Source: Burkholderiales bacterium (lineage in GTDB: Bacteria > Pseudomonadota > Gammaproteobacteria > Burkholderiales > Burkholderiaceae_C). From it: a stretch of DNA of 64,000 nucleotides. The DNA is taken from positions 496,001-560,000 of the forward strand of contig JAIOOS010000015.1 in assembly GCA_021414305.1 (NCBI GenBank), given 5' to 3'. A program made the position numbers and the translations under genes. Under the pieces are notes generated by a model, which saw nothing but the letters and a program-made list of their open reading frames with translations, did not search any database and was not told the origin of the DNA. This document shows, in pieces, positions 17,627-26,005 of the stretch (the stretch's first letter is position 1; each line of letters begins with the position of its first letter).

Positions 17627-18540
17627 GAACGCGAGCCCCGGCGCAGCAGCTCGGCGACGACGACCCGCTGGTAGTCGGGCGCCGACAACCCCAGGCCGCT
17701 CTCGCGCAGCGCCCGCAGGCGGGCGCGCGTCACCCGCGCCAGGTCGAGCAGGCCGAGCGCGGCGAGCGCGCGTGCCGCGCCCCCGCGCTCGGCGCCGGCC
17801 TCGGCCCCGGCCGGTGCGCCCGATTTCAGCCACTCGCTCTGCGCATAGTCCGACTGCTGCGGCGGCGGCAGCGGGCCGGTTTCGGCGAGCTTCTTCGCCA
17901 CGACCAGCATGTAGACCTCGTGCGCGTTGCGCAGGGTGACGCGGCGGCGCACCGCGGCCGGATCGGCGACCTTCCACCAGTGCTTCGGATCGGCCTTCAG
18001 CGCGAACCAGACGCCGAGCAGCTCGAAGCCGTTCTTTCGCTGGTAGAGATTGAAGAACAGCTCGGGCGAGAACTGGTAGAAGCCGTGGCCGCTCAGGTTG
18101 TTCGCCGGCAGCGAATGCAGCACGTGCCCGCCGACGCGACAGAGCGCGACGCAGTTGCGCCAGGCCACGGGGAAGTCGAACACGTGCTCGAGGCAGCCGA
18201 AGTCGAGCACCGCGTCGTAGCTGCCGATCCCCGCCTGGCCTTCGGGCCAGGGCAGGTTCATGTCGTGCAGCACGGTCGCGTGCTCGTAGGCCGAGGCGTC
18301 GACCGAATCGACGCTCTGCGCGCCGAACCACTCCTGCATCAGCGGCTCGAAGTAGCGCGGCGCGCCGGCCGCGGCCGCCGGCTCGCGCAGCGCCGGCAGG
18401 CCGCGCAGGGCGCGAAGCTGCTCGAGCTCGGGCGGGTCGACGAACAGCGCCTGGCGGCCGATGCCCACGGTGCGCGCGAACGACGCGCCGCGGTCCTGTG
18501 CATGGGCAAGCAGGCCGAGGTTGTGCAGGTCGATGCCCAT
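17623..18540 (-). CDS. Methyltransferase-like protein of polysaccharide operon
   Basis: A 305-residue protein with a methyltransferase-like core: SVDSVDASAYEHATVLHDMN and YDAVLDFGCLEHVFDF, followed by GGHVLHSLPANNLSGHGFYQ. The usual glycine-rich SAM motif I is not visible before the first acidic strand, so SAM binding is uncertain. The C-terminal 80 residues are rich in alanine and arginine and predicted helical. Similar proteins occur in polysaccharide clusters of many bacteria without a settled function. It lies three bases downstream of the flippase gene and overlaps the GT4 gene start. Confidence 0.65.
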   Translation of the reverse strand: MGIDLHNLGLLAHAQDRGASFARTVGIGRQALFVDPPELEQLRALRGLPALREPAAAAGAPRYFEPLMQEWFGAQSVDSVDASAYEHATVLHDMNLPWPEGQAGIGSYDAVLDFGCLEHVFDFPVAWRNCVALCRVGGHVLHSLPANNLSGHGFYQFSPELFFNLYQRKNGFELLGVWFALKADPKHWWKVADPAAVRRRVTLRNAHEVYMLVVAKKLAETGPLPPPQQSDYAQSEWLKSGAPAGAEAGAERGGAARALAALGLLDLARVTRARLRALRESGLGLSAPDYQRVVVAELLRRGSRS

Positions 18541-18543
18541 GGT

Positions 18544-19809
18544 TCAGGCGACCCGCGCGCGCAGCCGGCTCGCCGCCATCGCCGCGACCGCCACCACGAT
18601 CACCAGCAGCTCCACGCCGATCGAGGTCCATGCCAGCCCGAGCGCGCCGTGCGCGCCGCCGACGGTCGCGGCGGCGGCGACGCCGACGATGCCGCCGGTG
18701 ACGACGCAGGTGCGATAGGCGGTGTCGTGCCGGCCGCTGCCGAGCATCCAGTAGCCGAAGAACTTCCAGCCGAGCAGCAGCGGCCAGAGCCAGGCGAGGA
18801 CGAGGGCGACGGCATGGACCTGCTGCACGTCGATGCCGCCGGCGCGCGCCGCGAGATGCGGCTCGAGCCCCGGCCAGAACGACTGCACCAGCAGGAACAG
18901 CACCGCCCCGGCGACGCTGCCGAGCGCCGCCCAGCGCGCCGCGTACCAGAGCGCGGCGCGCGCGCTGCGCGTGAACAGGGCGACGATGCGCGGATAGACC
19001 AGCGAGTACACCGGGTCGGCGGCGGCGAGCACGGCGCGCACGATCCGGTCGGCCATGAAGTAGACGCCGAGGTCGGCCTTGCTCAGCTGCGCCGACGCTG
19101 CCGCCGGCAAGGCGACCGAGTAGGCGGCCCCGGCGATCGAGACCGGCAGCATCTTCCAGCCGAGGCGAAGCCCTGGGCCGAGCGCAGCCCGGTCGAACAG
19201 CGGCGCTCCCTGCCCAGCTTCGGCGAGATCGGCGCGCAGCCACCGCCAGCCGAGCACCGCGAGCAGCGCCGAGGCCGCGAACTGGAGCACGACGAAGGCG
19301 AGCACGCTCTTCGCGAACGCCCAGCAGGCGGCGATCAGGGCCGCGTAGACGATCACCTCGACCCGCGACCAGCGGTTGAGCTGCTGCGTCGCCTGCAGGT
19401 ACCAGGTCGCCGGCCAGCCGAGGGCGCAGGCCAGCGCCGCGATCGCCACCGCATCGCCGAACGCGGGCGCGGCGCCGGGCGCAGCCCAGCGCACGGCGAC
19501 GAAGGCGAGCAGCACCGCCGGCAGCGAGAGCGCGAGGCGAGCCGTGAACACCTGCTGCGCCAGCCGCCAGCGGGCCGGCGCGTCGGCGGCGACCGCGAGC
19601 CTCGTCGCCGCGGCGAGGAAGCCGCCTTCGACGAGCATCGCCAGCAGGCCCGCCCAGACGAGGATGAAGCCGAGCCGGCCGAACTCCTCGGCGCCGACGC
19701 GCGAGGCGACCAGCGGCAGCACCAGCAGCGGCAGGGCGAGGCGTACCGCCGCCGCCGCGTAGACCTGCGGAAGGGCGGTCAGCAGTCTCGGAGCCACCGC
19801 TGCGGTCAT
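18544..19809 (-). CDS. Wzx-type oligosaccharide flippase
   Basis: A 421-residue protein made almost entirely of hydrophobic segments, about 12, of the MATE/MOP polysaccharide transporter family. The N-terminal VYAAAAVRLALPLLVLPLVA followed by VGAEEFGRLGFILVW is the usual Wzx opening. It should flip undecaprenyl-PP-linked repeat units across the inner membrane. The ATG at 19809 overlaps the stop of the TylF-like gene. Being in the - strand operon, it most directly serves that module; no flippase is visible in the + strand module, though one may lie left of the window. Confidence 0.85.
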   Translation of the reverse strand: MTAAVAPRLLTALPQVYAAAAVRLALPLLVLPLVASRVGAEEFGRLGFILVWAGLLAMLVEGGFLAAATRLAVAADAPARWRLAQQVFTARLALSLPAVLLAFVAVRWAAPGAAPAFGDAVAIAALACALGWPATWYLQATQQLNRWSRVEVIVYAALIAACWAFAKSVLAFVVLQFAASALLAVLGWRWLRADLAEAGQGAPLFDRAALGPGLRLGWKMLPVSIAGAAYSVALPAAASAQLSKADLGVYFMADRIVRAVLAAADPVYSLVYPRIVALFTRSARAALWYAARWAALGSVAGAVLFLLVQSFWPGLEPHLAARAGGIDVQQVHAVALVLAWLWPLLLGWKFFGYWMLGSGRHDTAYRTCVVTGGIVGVAAAATVGGAHGALGLAWTSIGVELLVIVVAVAAMAASRLRARVA

Positions 19810-20564
19810 GCTCCGTCTTGCTTGACGACGAGCCGGGCGGTGTAGTCGACGCGATGCAGGTACACCGGCGATGCCTGCGCGGCGAAGTACTCGTCGACCG
19901 CCTGCCGCGCGCCCTGCCAGTGGCCGTAGTCGTCGATCACGAGGACGCCGTGGCGCGACAGCAGCGGGTAGAGGTGGAGCAGCTCGTGCCGGGTCGATTC
20001 GTACCAGTCGGTGTCGAGCCGGAGCAGCGCGATCCGCGCCGGCAGCGTCGCCGGAATCGTGTCCTCGACCTTGCCTTCGACGAAGTGGATGCGCTCGCGC
20101 GGATAGCCGGTCGACTCGAGGTTGGCGCGCACGTCGGCGAGGCCGGCCTCGCACCACACGCCCTCGCCGCGCGGGGTGCGAGCGAGCTGCGCCGCCGCCG
20201 TCTCGCCGCTCGCGCTCTTGTCTTCGTCGCCGGGCTCGCTCATGCCCTCGAAGGTGTCGTAGAGCCAGAGGTCGCGCGTGGTGTCGCCGCGCGCCATCAG
20301 CGCCAGCGCCGCGAGCATCATGCTGCCGCCGCGCCAGACGCCGCACTCGACGATGTCGCCGGCGATGCGGTGGCGCACGAGGTGGTCGATCGCACCGAGC
20401 AGGCTGGCGCGGCGGTCGAGGCTGGTCATGGTGAACGGCTCGACCCGGGCGACGAGCTCGCGGTCGGCCGGCGCGAGGTCGGCGAGCGCGGCGCTCTGCC
20501 GGTCTGCGGTGCGCGCCAGCTCGAGTCCGGCACGGGCCAGGGCGCTCTTGAGGATCTGCTTCAT
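19806..20564 (-). CDS. TylF/MycF-family O-methyltransferase
   Basis: A 252-residue protein of the macrocin O-methyltransferase family. Diagnostic blocks are GDIVECGVWRGGSMMLAA (SAM binding), LWLYDTFEGMSEP, and ALLRLDTDWYEST followed by HGVLVIDDYGHWQG, which contribute the metal-binding aspartates. Family members methylate sugar hydroxyls, first known from macrolide sugars and later from many polysaccharide loci. It may cap or decorate the glycan. It is followed directly by the flippase gene in an ATGA overlap; upstream there is a 131-base gap with no gene. Confidence 0.85.
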   Translation of the reverse strand: MKQILKSALARAGLELARTADRQSAALADLAPADRELVARVEPFTMTSLDRRASLLGAIDHLVRHRIAGDIVECGVWRGGSMMLAALALMARGDTTRDLWLYDTFEGMSEPGDEDKSASGETAAAQLARTPRGEGVWCEAGLADVRANLESTGYPRERIHFVEGKVEDTIPATLPARIALLRLDTDWYESTRHELLHLYPLLSRHGVLVIDDYGHWQGARQAVDEYFAAQASPVYLHRVDYTARLVVKQDGA

Positions 20565-20695
20565 GGGCTGTTCGGCGGCTCGGGTTCAGGCCAGCCCCGA
20601 GGTTGAGCCGCAGGGGCTCGCGCCCGGCCGCGCCGGGCCGGCAACGCCGCGCGATTGTGGCATCGCCCCGTCACCGGGCCCGCCGGCGTGCGCCG

Positions 20696-21790
20696 TCACC
20701 GGTTGCCGGCGTAGACGGCGGCGATCCCCGCGTTCGTGATCGCCCACGCGGAAGCGTCCTGCGCCGCCTGCAGGGCCCCGGCGATCGCCACCGGTTCGTG
20801 CCGGAGCCGCTCCAGGGCGGCGACGACGGCCTCGGCGCTCCGCTCCTTCAGCAGCAGCGCTTCCAGCCCGAAGCGGCGCAGGAAGTCGCCGAGGTCGCCG
20901 ACGTCGCTGCAGAGAAAGACCCGCCCGTGATGCAGCAGGGAGAACATCGCCCCCGACTGCGTCGCTTCGCGGTAGGGAAGGAGGAAGACGACGTTGCGCG
21001 CCAGGAGCCACAGCAGCCGCGGCGGGTCGAGAAAGCCGTCGTCGATATGCACGCCGAGCCCGGCGAGCTCGGCCTTCAGCCCGGCGAGCTCGGGCGCCCA
21101 GGGGCCGTGGATCTCGAGGCCGAGCCCGGCGGCGCGAATGGCGGGCGAGCGCGCCAGCTCGACGAACAGCTCGACGCCCTTGTACGGCTTCACGGTGCTC
21201 CAGTAGACCAGGGCCTCGGGCGGGTCTGCAGGCCGGTACGGCACGGGCGGCAGGCCGGGCACGACGGGCGTGCGGCCGAGGCCCAGAACCCTGGACTTGG
21301 CGCGAAATGCCTCGCCGTAGCGGGCGATGAAGTCGTCGTGCGAGAACCGGCTCACGAACACCAGCGTGCGCGCCAGCCGGGCGATGCGCTCGGTCGGCCC
21401 ATGCCGCCGGCCGGCGAAGTCGTGCGGCACCGCGTTGTGCACCGTGAACACCAGGCGCTTCCTCAGCGCCCAGAGGAACGGCAGCTCGAGCGGCCAGCTC
21501 GCGCTGAACTGCAGGTTGAAGGCGTCGAAGTGCGCGCGCCGCAGCCAGAGCCCGCACCACAGCGCCAGGTAGCCGAGCGCCCCCTTCCAGCGCGGCGCGA
21601 CCGTGCGCGACAGGGCCCGGTCGCGCACCGTCACGCCCGGCAGCCGCCGCATCGCCTCCAGGAACTCGCCGTTGTACCGGGTGCGCGAGCCGTGGAACTC
21701 GACCGCGACGCCTTGCGCGGCGAGCGTCTCGGCGAGCTGGTAGTCGTAGGTGAGGACGAACGAGCCGCCGTCGATGAGCGCGACTCTCAC
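20696..21790 (-). CDS. Glycosyltransferase, GT-B fold (GT4-like)
   Basis: A 364-residue protein with a Rossmann-like N-terminus (MRVALIDGGSFVLTYDYQL) and a C-terminal half starting at ALVYWSTVKPYKGVELFVEL, which is the usual GT4 start of the donor domain. FTVHNAVPHDF fits the inter-sheet block of this group. In place of a strong EX7E motif there is LPYREATQSGAMFSLLHHG, similar to GT4 enzymes with a weaker donor motif. It is separated by 42 bases from the acyltransferase gene and by 131 bases from the TylF-like gene, so it belongs to the same - strand block. Confidence 0.78.
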   Translation of the reverse strand: MRVALIDGGSFVLTYDYQLAETLAAQGVAVEFHGSRTRYNGEFLEAMRRLPGVTVRDRALSRTVAPRWKGALGYLALWCGLWLRRAHFDAFNLQFSASWPLELPFLWALRKRLVFTVHNAVPHDFAGRRHGPTERIARLARTLVFVSRFSHDDFIARYGEAFRAKSRVLGLGRTPVVPGLPPVPYRPADPPEALVYWSTVKPYKGVELFVELARSPAIRAAGLGLEIHGPWAPELAGLKAELAGLGVHIDDGFLDPPRLLWLLARNVVFLLPYREATQSGAMFSLLHHGRVFLCSDVGDLGDFLRRFGLEALLLKERSAEAVVAALERLRHEPVAIAGALQAAQDASAWAITNAGIAAVYAGNR

Positions 21791-21832
21791 GACCGACCGC
21801 CTGGAGCGAACCCGCAGCCGCTCACGCGCCGC

Positions 21833-22366
21833 TCAGTGGGCGAACCAGTAGCGGCGGCCGAGCGTGTAGGCCGGTTCGCCCTGGCGCGGACCGATGTCGG
21901 CGGCCGGGTTGCCGCCGACCACGCGCATCGGCGGCACGCTCTTCGTCACCACCGAGCCGGCCATCACCACCGCGCCGCGGCCGAGGGTCACGCCGGGCAT
22001 CAGCATCGCGCCGGCGAACAGCACCGCGTAGTCCTCGATCACGACGGGCTTGCCGAGCGCGGCGAAGCCGGCGCCGTCGTGGACGTCGTGGCCGAGGGTG
22101 TAGATGCGCGCGTCGTGGGCGATCGAGACGTTCTCGCCGATCGTGATGCCGGCGCGGTTGTCGAGGTAGACGCCGCGGTTGACGAGCGTTCCGGCGCCGA
22201 TCCTGAGGCGCCCGACGTGAAAGAAGCGCACCCCGCCCTGCAGGGTCGCCGAGCGCGCGATCTCGAAGCCGCACAGCCGGTACAGCAGCGGCCGCAAGGC
22301 GAACGGCAGGCAGCGGTGGACGAGATTGAGCGCCGCGAGTCCGAGGAAGTAGATCTGCGAGCGCAT
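21833..22366 (-). CDS. Left-handed beta-helix (hexapeptide) acyltransferase
   Basis: A 177-residue O-acetyltransferase of the WcaF/maltose-acetyltransferase type. After a short hydrophobic N-terminus, hexapeptide repeats run from RIGAGTLVNRGVYLDNRAGI through ITIGENVSIAHDARIYTLGH, where the catalytic histidine is expected, to LGRGAVVMAGSVVTKSVPP and VVGGNPA. It probably acetylates a sugar of the surface glycan. The start at 22366 is divergent from lysS, and a TAGAAT hexamer on the - strand (22395-22390) could be its -10 element. It is the first gene of the - strand glycan block. Confidence 0.85.
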   Translation of the reverse strand: MRSQIYFLGLAALNLVHRCLPFALRPLLYRLCGFEIARSATLQGGVRFFHVGRLRIGAGTLVNRGVYLDNRAGITIGENVSIAHDARIYTLGHDVHDGAGFAALGKPVVIEDYAVLFAGAMLMPGVTLGRGAVVMAGSVVTKSVPPMRVVGGNPAADIGPRQGEPAYTLGRRYWFAH

Positions 22367-22444
22367 CCGGTCGTGAAAGGGAGGAGTCGATTCTAGAAGA
22401 TGGCTTCCGCGCCACAGCTCGGGTTCGAGGCCGTCGTGCGGCCC

Positions 22445-22450
22445 TAGAAT
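22445..22450 (+). promoter_or_regulatory. Candidate -10 hexamer for lysS
   Basis: TAGAAT, five of six matches to the sigma-70 -10 consensus, stands out in GC-rich surroundings 22 bases before the lysS ATG. An AGGGAG ribosome-binding sequence follows. No convincing -35 box is seen at 16-18 bases upstream. Confidence 0.35.
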
Positions 22451-22472
22451 TTCGCCCCAACAGGGAGCGCTG

Positions 22473-23981
22473 ATGTCCAGTGACGACTCCGTCGGCGCAG
22501 GTCCTGCCGACGAAAACCATCTGATCGCCGAACGCCGCGCCAAGCTCGCGGAGATCCGCACGCGCGGCGTCGCCTTTCCCAACGACTTCAAGCCGAAGGA
22601 CCGCGCCGCCGAGCTGGCGAGAAAGCACGGCCACCTCGAGAACGAGGCGCTCGAGCCGCAGCAGGTCGCGGTGAGCGTGGCGGGCCGGATGATGCTCAAG
22701 CGCGTCATGGGCAAGGCGAGCTTCGCCACCCTGCAGGACGCGAGCGGCCGGATCCAGCTCTTCGTCACCCGCGACGCGCTCGGCGACGAGGGCTACGAGC
22801 GCTTCAAGCACCTCGACCTCGGCGACATCGTCGGCGCCGAAGGCACGCTCTTCAAGACCCGGACCGGCGAGCTCTCGGTGCGGGTCGCGGCGCTGCGCCT
22901 GCTGACCAAGAGCCTCAGGCCGCTGCCCGACAAGTTCCACGGCATCGCCGACCCGGAGCAGAAGTACCGGCACCGCTACATCGACCTGATCAGCGACGAC
23001 GCGGCCCGCGCCCGCTTCATGGCGCGCAGCAAGACGCTCTCGTCGATTCGCCGCTTCATGGTCGAGCACGGCTTCATGGAAGTCGAGACGCCGATGCTGC
23101 ATCCGATTCCCGGCGGCGCCAACGCCAAGCCGTTCGTGACGCACCACAACGCGCTCGACCAGCAGATGTTCCTGCGCATCGCGCCCGAGCTCTACCTCAA
23201 GCGCCTGATCGTCGGCGGCTTCGAGCGGGTGTTCGAGATCAACCGGAGCTTTCGCAACGAAGGCATCTCGGTCCGGCACAACCCCGAGTTCACGATGATG
23301 GAGTTCTACGCCGCGTACTGGAACCACCACGACCTGATGGACTTTACCGAGGAGGTGCTGCGCCACGCGGCGCGCGAAGCGGCCGGCTCGGCGAAGCTGC
23401 AGTACGCCGGCCGCGAGGTCGACCTCGACGCGAAGTTCGCGCGCATGACGGTGCGCGAGTCGCTGGTCCGCCATGCCGGCCTGAGCGACGCGGAAGCGGG
23501 CGATGCCGAGGTGCTGCGGGCGAAACTCAAGGCCTTGCACGAGCCGGCGCCCGCGCACTGGAAGCTGCCGGAGCTGCAGTTCGGACTGTTCGAGGCGGCG
23601 GTCGAGGCCGAGCTCTGGCAGCCGACCTTCATCGTCGACTACCCGGTCGAGGTCTCGCCGCTGGCCCGCGCCTCGGACGCCGACCCCTCGGTCACCGAGC
23701 GCTTCGAGCTCTTCATCACCGGCCGCGAATACGCCAACGGCTTTTCCGAGCTGAACGACGCCGAGGACCAGGCCGCGCGCTTCCAGGCGCAGGCGGCGAA
23801 CAAGGAAGCGGGCGACGAGGAGGCGATGTACTACGACGCCGACTTCATCCACGCCCTCGAGATCGGCATGCCGCCGACCGGAGGCTGCGGCATCGGCATC
23901 GACCGACTGGTGATGCTGCTCACCGATTCGCCGAGCATTCGCGACGTGATCCTGTTCCCGTCGCTGCGCGACGAATCCTGA
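22473..23981 (+). CDS. lysS: Lysyl-tRNA synthetase, class II
   Basis: A 502-residue class II aminoacyl-tRNA synthetase that charges tRNA-Lys. The N-terminal OB-fold anticodon-binding domain covers about residues 60-170 ([21 protein letters not shown]). Class II motif 1 follows at [20 protein letters not shown], motif 2 at [20 protein letters not shown] and motif 3 at [12 protein letters not shown]. The length matches bacterial LysS. The start is preceded by AGGGAG at a suitable distance. It is a single-gene unit between the divergent glycan block and a convergent enoyl-CoA hydratase gene. Confidence 0.98.
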   Translation: MSSDDSVGAGPADENHLIAERRAKLAEIRTRGVAFPNDFKPKDRAAELARKHGHLENEALEPQQVAVSVAGRMMLKRVMGKASFATLQDASGRIQLFVTRDALGDEGYERFKHLDLGDIVGAEGTLFKTRTGELSVRVAALRLLTKSLRPLPDKFHGIADPEQKYRHRYIDLISDDAARARFMARSKTLSSIRRFMVEHGFMEVETPMLHPIPGGANAKPFVTHHNALDQQMFLRIAPELYLKRLIVGGFERVFEINRSFRNEGISVRHNPEFTMMEFYAAYWNHHDLMDFTEEVLRHAAREAAGSAKLQYAGREVDLDAKFARMTVRESLVRHAGLSDAEAGDAEVLRAKLKALHEPAPAHWKLPELQFGLFEAAVEAELWQPTFIVDYPVEVSPLARASDADPSVTERFELFITGREYANGFSELNDAEDQAARFQAQAANKEAGDEEAMYYDADFIHALEIGMPPTGGCGIGIDRLVMLLTDSPSIRDVILFPSLRDES

Positions 23982-24018
23982 CGCGCCCAGGCTCCCCTTT
24001 CCCGCTTGCTGCGCGAGC

Positions 24019-24039
24019 GGGTCAGAGTAGCGAAGCGCC
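24019..24039. other. Short spacer between convergent lysS and enoyl-CoA hydratase genes
   Basis: No gene is seen here. Just before it, at about 24002-24022, CCCGCTTGC and GCGAGCGGG form a nine-pair hairpin with one G-T pair and a three-base loop. No T-run follows on either strand, so it may end transcription only weakly or in a factor-dependent way. Confidence 0.3.
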
Positions 24040-24828
24040 CTATCTATTCTTGAAGGCGGGCTTGCGCTTCGCCAGGAACGCGTCCATCCCTTCGGTCTTG
24101 TCTTCGGTGCCGAACAGCGAGTGGAAGAGCTGGCGCTCGTACGCGATGCCGTCGCTCAGCGGCATCTCGAAGGCGCGGTTGACGGCGTCCTTGGCCATCA
24201 TCACGCTCGGCCCGCTGAAGCCGCAGATTGTCTCGGCGGCGGCGAGGGCGACCGTCAGCAGCTCGGCCGCCGGCACGACGCGCGACACCAGTCCGGCGCG
24301 CTCGGCCTCGGCCGCGTCCATCATGCGCGCCGTCAGCACCAGGTCCATCGCCTTCGCCTTGGAGATCGCGCGCGGCAGGCGCTGCGTGCCGCCGGCGCCG
24401 GGAATGATGCCGAGCTTGATCTCGGGCTGGCCGAACTTCGCCGTGTCGGCGGCGATGACGAAATCGCACATCATCGCCACCTCGCAGCCGCCGCCGAGCG
24501 CGAAGCCGGCCACCGCCGCGATCACCGGCTTTCTCACCTGGCGCATCGTTTCCCAGTTGCGGCTGATCAGGCCCTTCGTGTACGCGTCGACGAAGCCGTA
24601 GGGCTGCATCGCCCCGATGTCGGCGCCGGCGGCGAACGCCTTCTCGCTGCCGGTGAGGACGATGCAGCCGATGCCCGGATCGGCGTCGAAGGCGAGCAGC
24701 GCGGCGCCGAGCTCGTCCATCAGCGTGTCGTTGAGGGCGTTGAGCTGCTTCGGCCGGTTCAGCGTGATCAGCCCCGTGCGGCGCTCGCCCTCGCCGCGCG
24801 TTTCGGTCAGGATGCATTCGTAGGTCAT
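24040..24828 (-). CDS. Enoyl-CoA hydratase
   Basis: A 262-residue crotonase-fold enzyme that hydrates trans-2-enoyl-CoA in fatty acid beta-oxidation or related pathways. The oxyanion-hole glycine block is [12 protein letters not shown] and the active-site stretch is [19 protein letters not shown] with [17 protein letters not shown] following, in which both catalytic acidic positions of hydratases appear present. The C-terminus [12 protein letters not shown] is typical. The gene lies alone, 46 bases upstream-facing a DUF3108 gene on the same strand, so weak coupling with that gene is possible. Confidence 0.93.
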   Translation of the reverse strand: MTYECILTETRGEGERRTGLITLNRPKQLNALNDTLMDELGAALLAFDADPGIGCIVLTGSEKAFAAGADIGAMQPYGFVDAYTKGLISRNWETMRQVRKPVIAAVAGFALGGGCEVAMMCDFVIAADTAKFGQPEIKLGIIPGAGGTQRLPRAISKAKAMDLVLTARMMDAAEAERAGLVSRVVPAAELLTVALAAAETICGFSGPSVMMAKDAVNRAFEMPLSDGIAYERQLFHSLFGTEDKTEGMDAFLAKRKPAFKNR

Positions 24829-24874
24829 GGCGGATTCTCTCGGTCGGCGAAAGCGGCAATCATGAAGGACACAG

Positions 24875-26005
24875 TCACGGCCCGGCGATCTCGGGCTTCC
24901 TGGCGATCAGCAGGTCGACATAGGTGCCCGTGTCCTGCTCGATGTGCACCCGCACCGGCAGGTAGCGAAGCTCGGGCGCGAACCACATGTCCACCGTCCA
25001 CTCGCCCGGCCGGCGGGTGCCGCGGCGCGGCTTCAGGTGGAAGGTGTTGAGCGGCCCGACCGCCGTGTGCAGCAGCTCTTCCTCGGCCACGTCGTAGGTC
25101 CAGGTGTTCATGCTGCGCGGCAGGGCCAGCGGCAGCTCGAAGCTGTTGCCGACCCGCAGCTTCTCGGGATGGGCACCGAACATCCAGGTGAACTGGATGA
25201 ACTGGCTCGCCGTGTCCTGCACGCCGGGCAGGCGATCGCGCTGCTGGCCGTTGCCGAGCGTCACCGAGTCCGGGGCGAAGACGACGCTGACCCGCCGGCT
25301 GTCGCGCATCATCACCTTCGTTTCCTCGTCGTAGCGGTCCGGCGACAGGCCGCCCTCGACGATGCGGCCCTCGCTCGTCATCCGCCGCGCCAGGAGGGGC
25401 GCGAACTCCGGACCGGCGGACAGGTCGACGTTGACCTGATAGCGATCGTCGATCTTGATCCACTCGACCTCGGCGCGGCCGTTCAGCTCGCCGCGCCAGT
25501 TGCCGGTGAGCAGGTAGCTGACGCGCGTTGCCTTGGGCCAGACGAAGCCCTCCACGGCGGAGGCGGCGCCCGAAGCCGATGCCGGCGGCGCCGCGTCGGC
25601 GACCACCGACGCCGGATCGACCGGCGCCGGCGCGACCGGGGCCGCAGGCTCGGGCTCGGGCGCAGCGGCGGCGACCCGTTCGGGCGCCTTCTCCTCTACC
25701 GCCGGCGCCGATGCCGCCGGCTCGACCCGCTTCGCGACGCGGCGCGAAGCGACGCGCGGGCGCGGCGGCGGCGCGACAACCGCCGCCAGCGGCTGCGGCG
25801 CCTCGATTTCCAGCGTTTTCACGTAGGCGACCTCGACCCGGGCCGGCATCCTCGCGGCGGCGGCGTCGACCTCGGCCATGCGCTCGGCGAGCGTGGCGGT
25901 GAGCCAGGCATGGAACACCGCCACCGCAGCGACCAGCGCCACGAATGCGGCGACCCGGCGCCGCGCCGGCCCGGCGGCGAGGCCGCGGCTCAGCCCGAGG
26001 TCCAT
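24875..26005 (-). CDS. DUF3108 domain protein with N-terminal membrane anchor
   Basis: A 376-residue protein of unknown function. A hydrophobic segment at about residues 16-40 should anchor it in the inner membrane. Residues 75-150 are an alanine/proline/glutamate-rich low-complexity stretch, and the C-terminal 220 residues form the DUF3108 domain ([20 protein letters not shown] onward). The overall order resembles TonB-like envelope-spanning proteins, although no TonB domain is present. The gene overlaps the start-proximal side of the M61 peptidase gene's end by 16 bases, so the two are co-transcribed. Confidence 0.85.
   Translation of the reverse strand: MDLGLSRGLAAGPARRRVAAFVALVAAVAVFHAWLTATLAERMAEVDAAAARMPARVEVAYVKTLEIEAPQPLAAVVAPPPRPRVASRRVAKRVEPAASAPAVEEKAPERVAAAAPEPEPAAPVAPAPVDPASVVADAAPPASASGAASAVEGFVWPKATRVSYLLTGNWRGELNGRAEVEWIKIDDRYQVNVDLSAGPEFAPLLARRMTSEGRIVEGGLSPDRYDEETKVMMRDSRRVSVVFAPDSVTLGNGQQRDRLPGVQDTASQFIQFTWMFGAHPEKLRVGNSFELPLALPRSMNTWTYDVAEEELLHTAVGPLNTFHLKPRRGTRRPGEWTVDMWFAPELRYLPVRVHIEQDTGTYVDLLIARKPEIAGP

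Noticed and set aside
24002..24022. Intrinsic terminator between lysS and the enoyl-CoA hydratase gene
   Set aside because: The hairpin is good but no T-run follows on either strand, so it is noted only as a possible weak or factor-dependent end.
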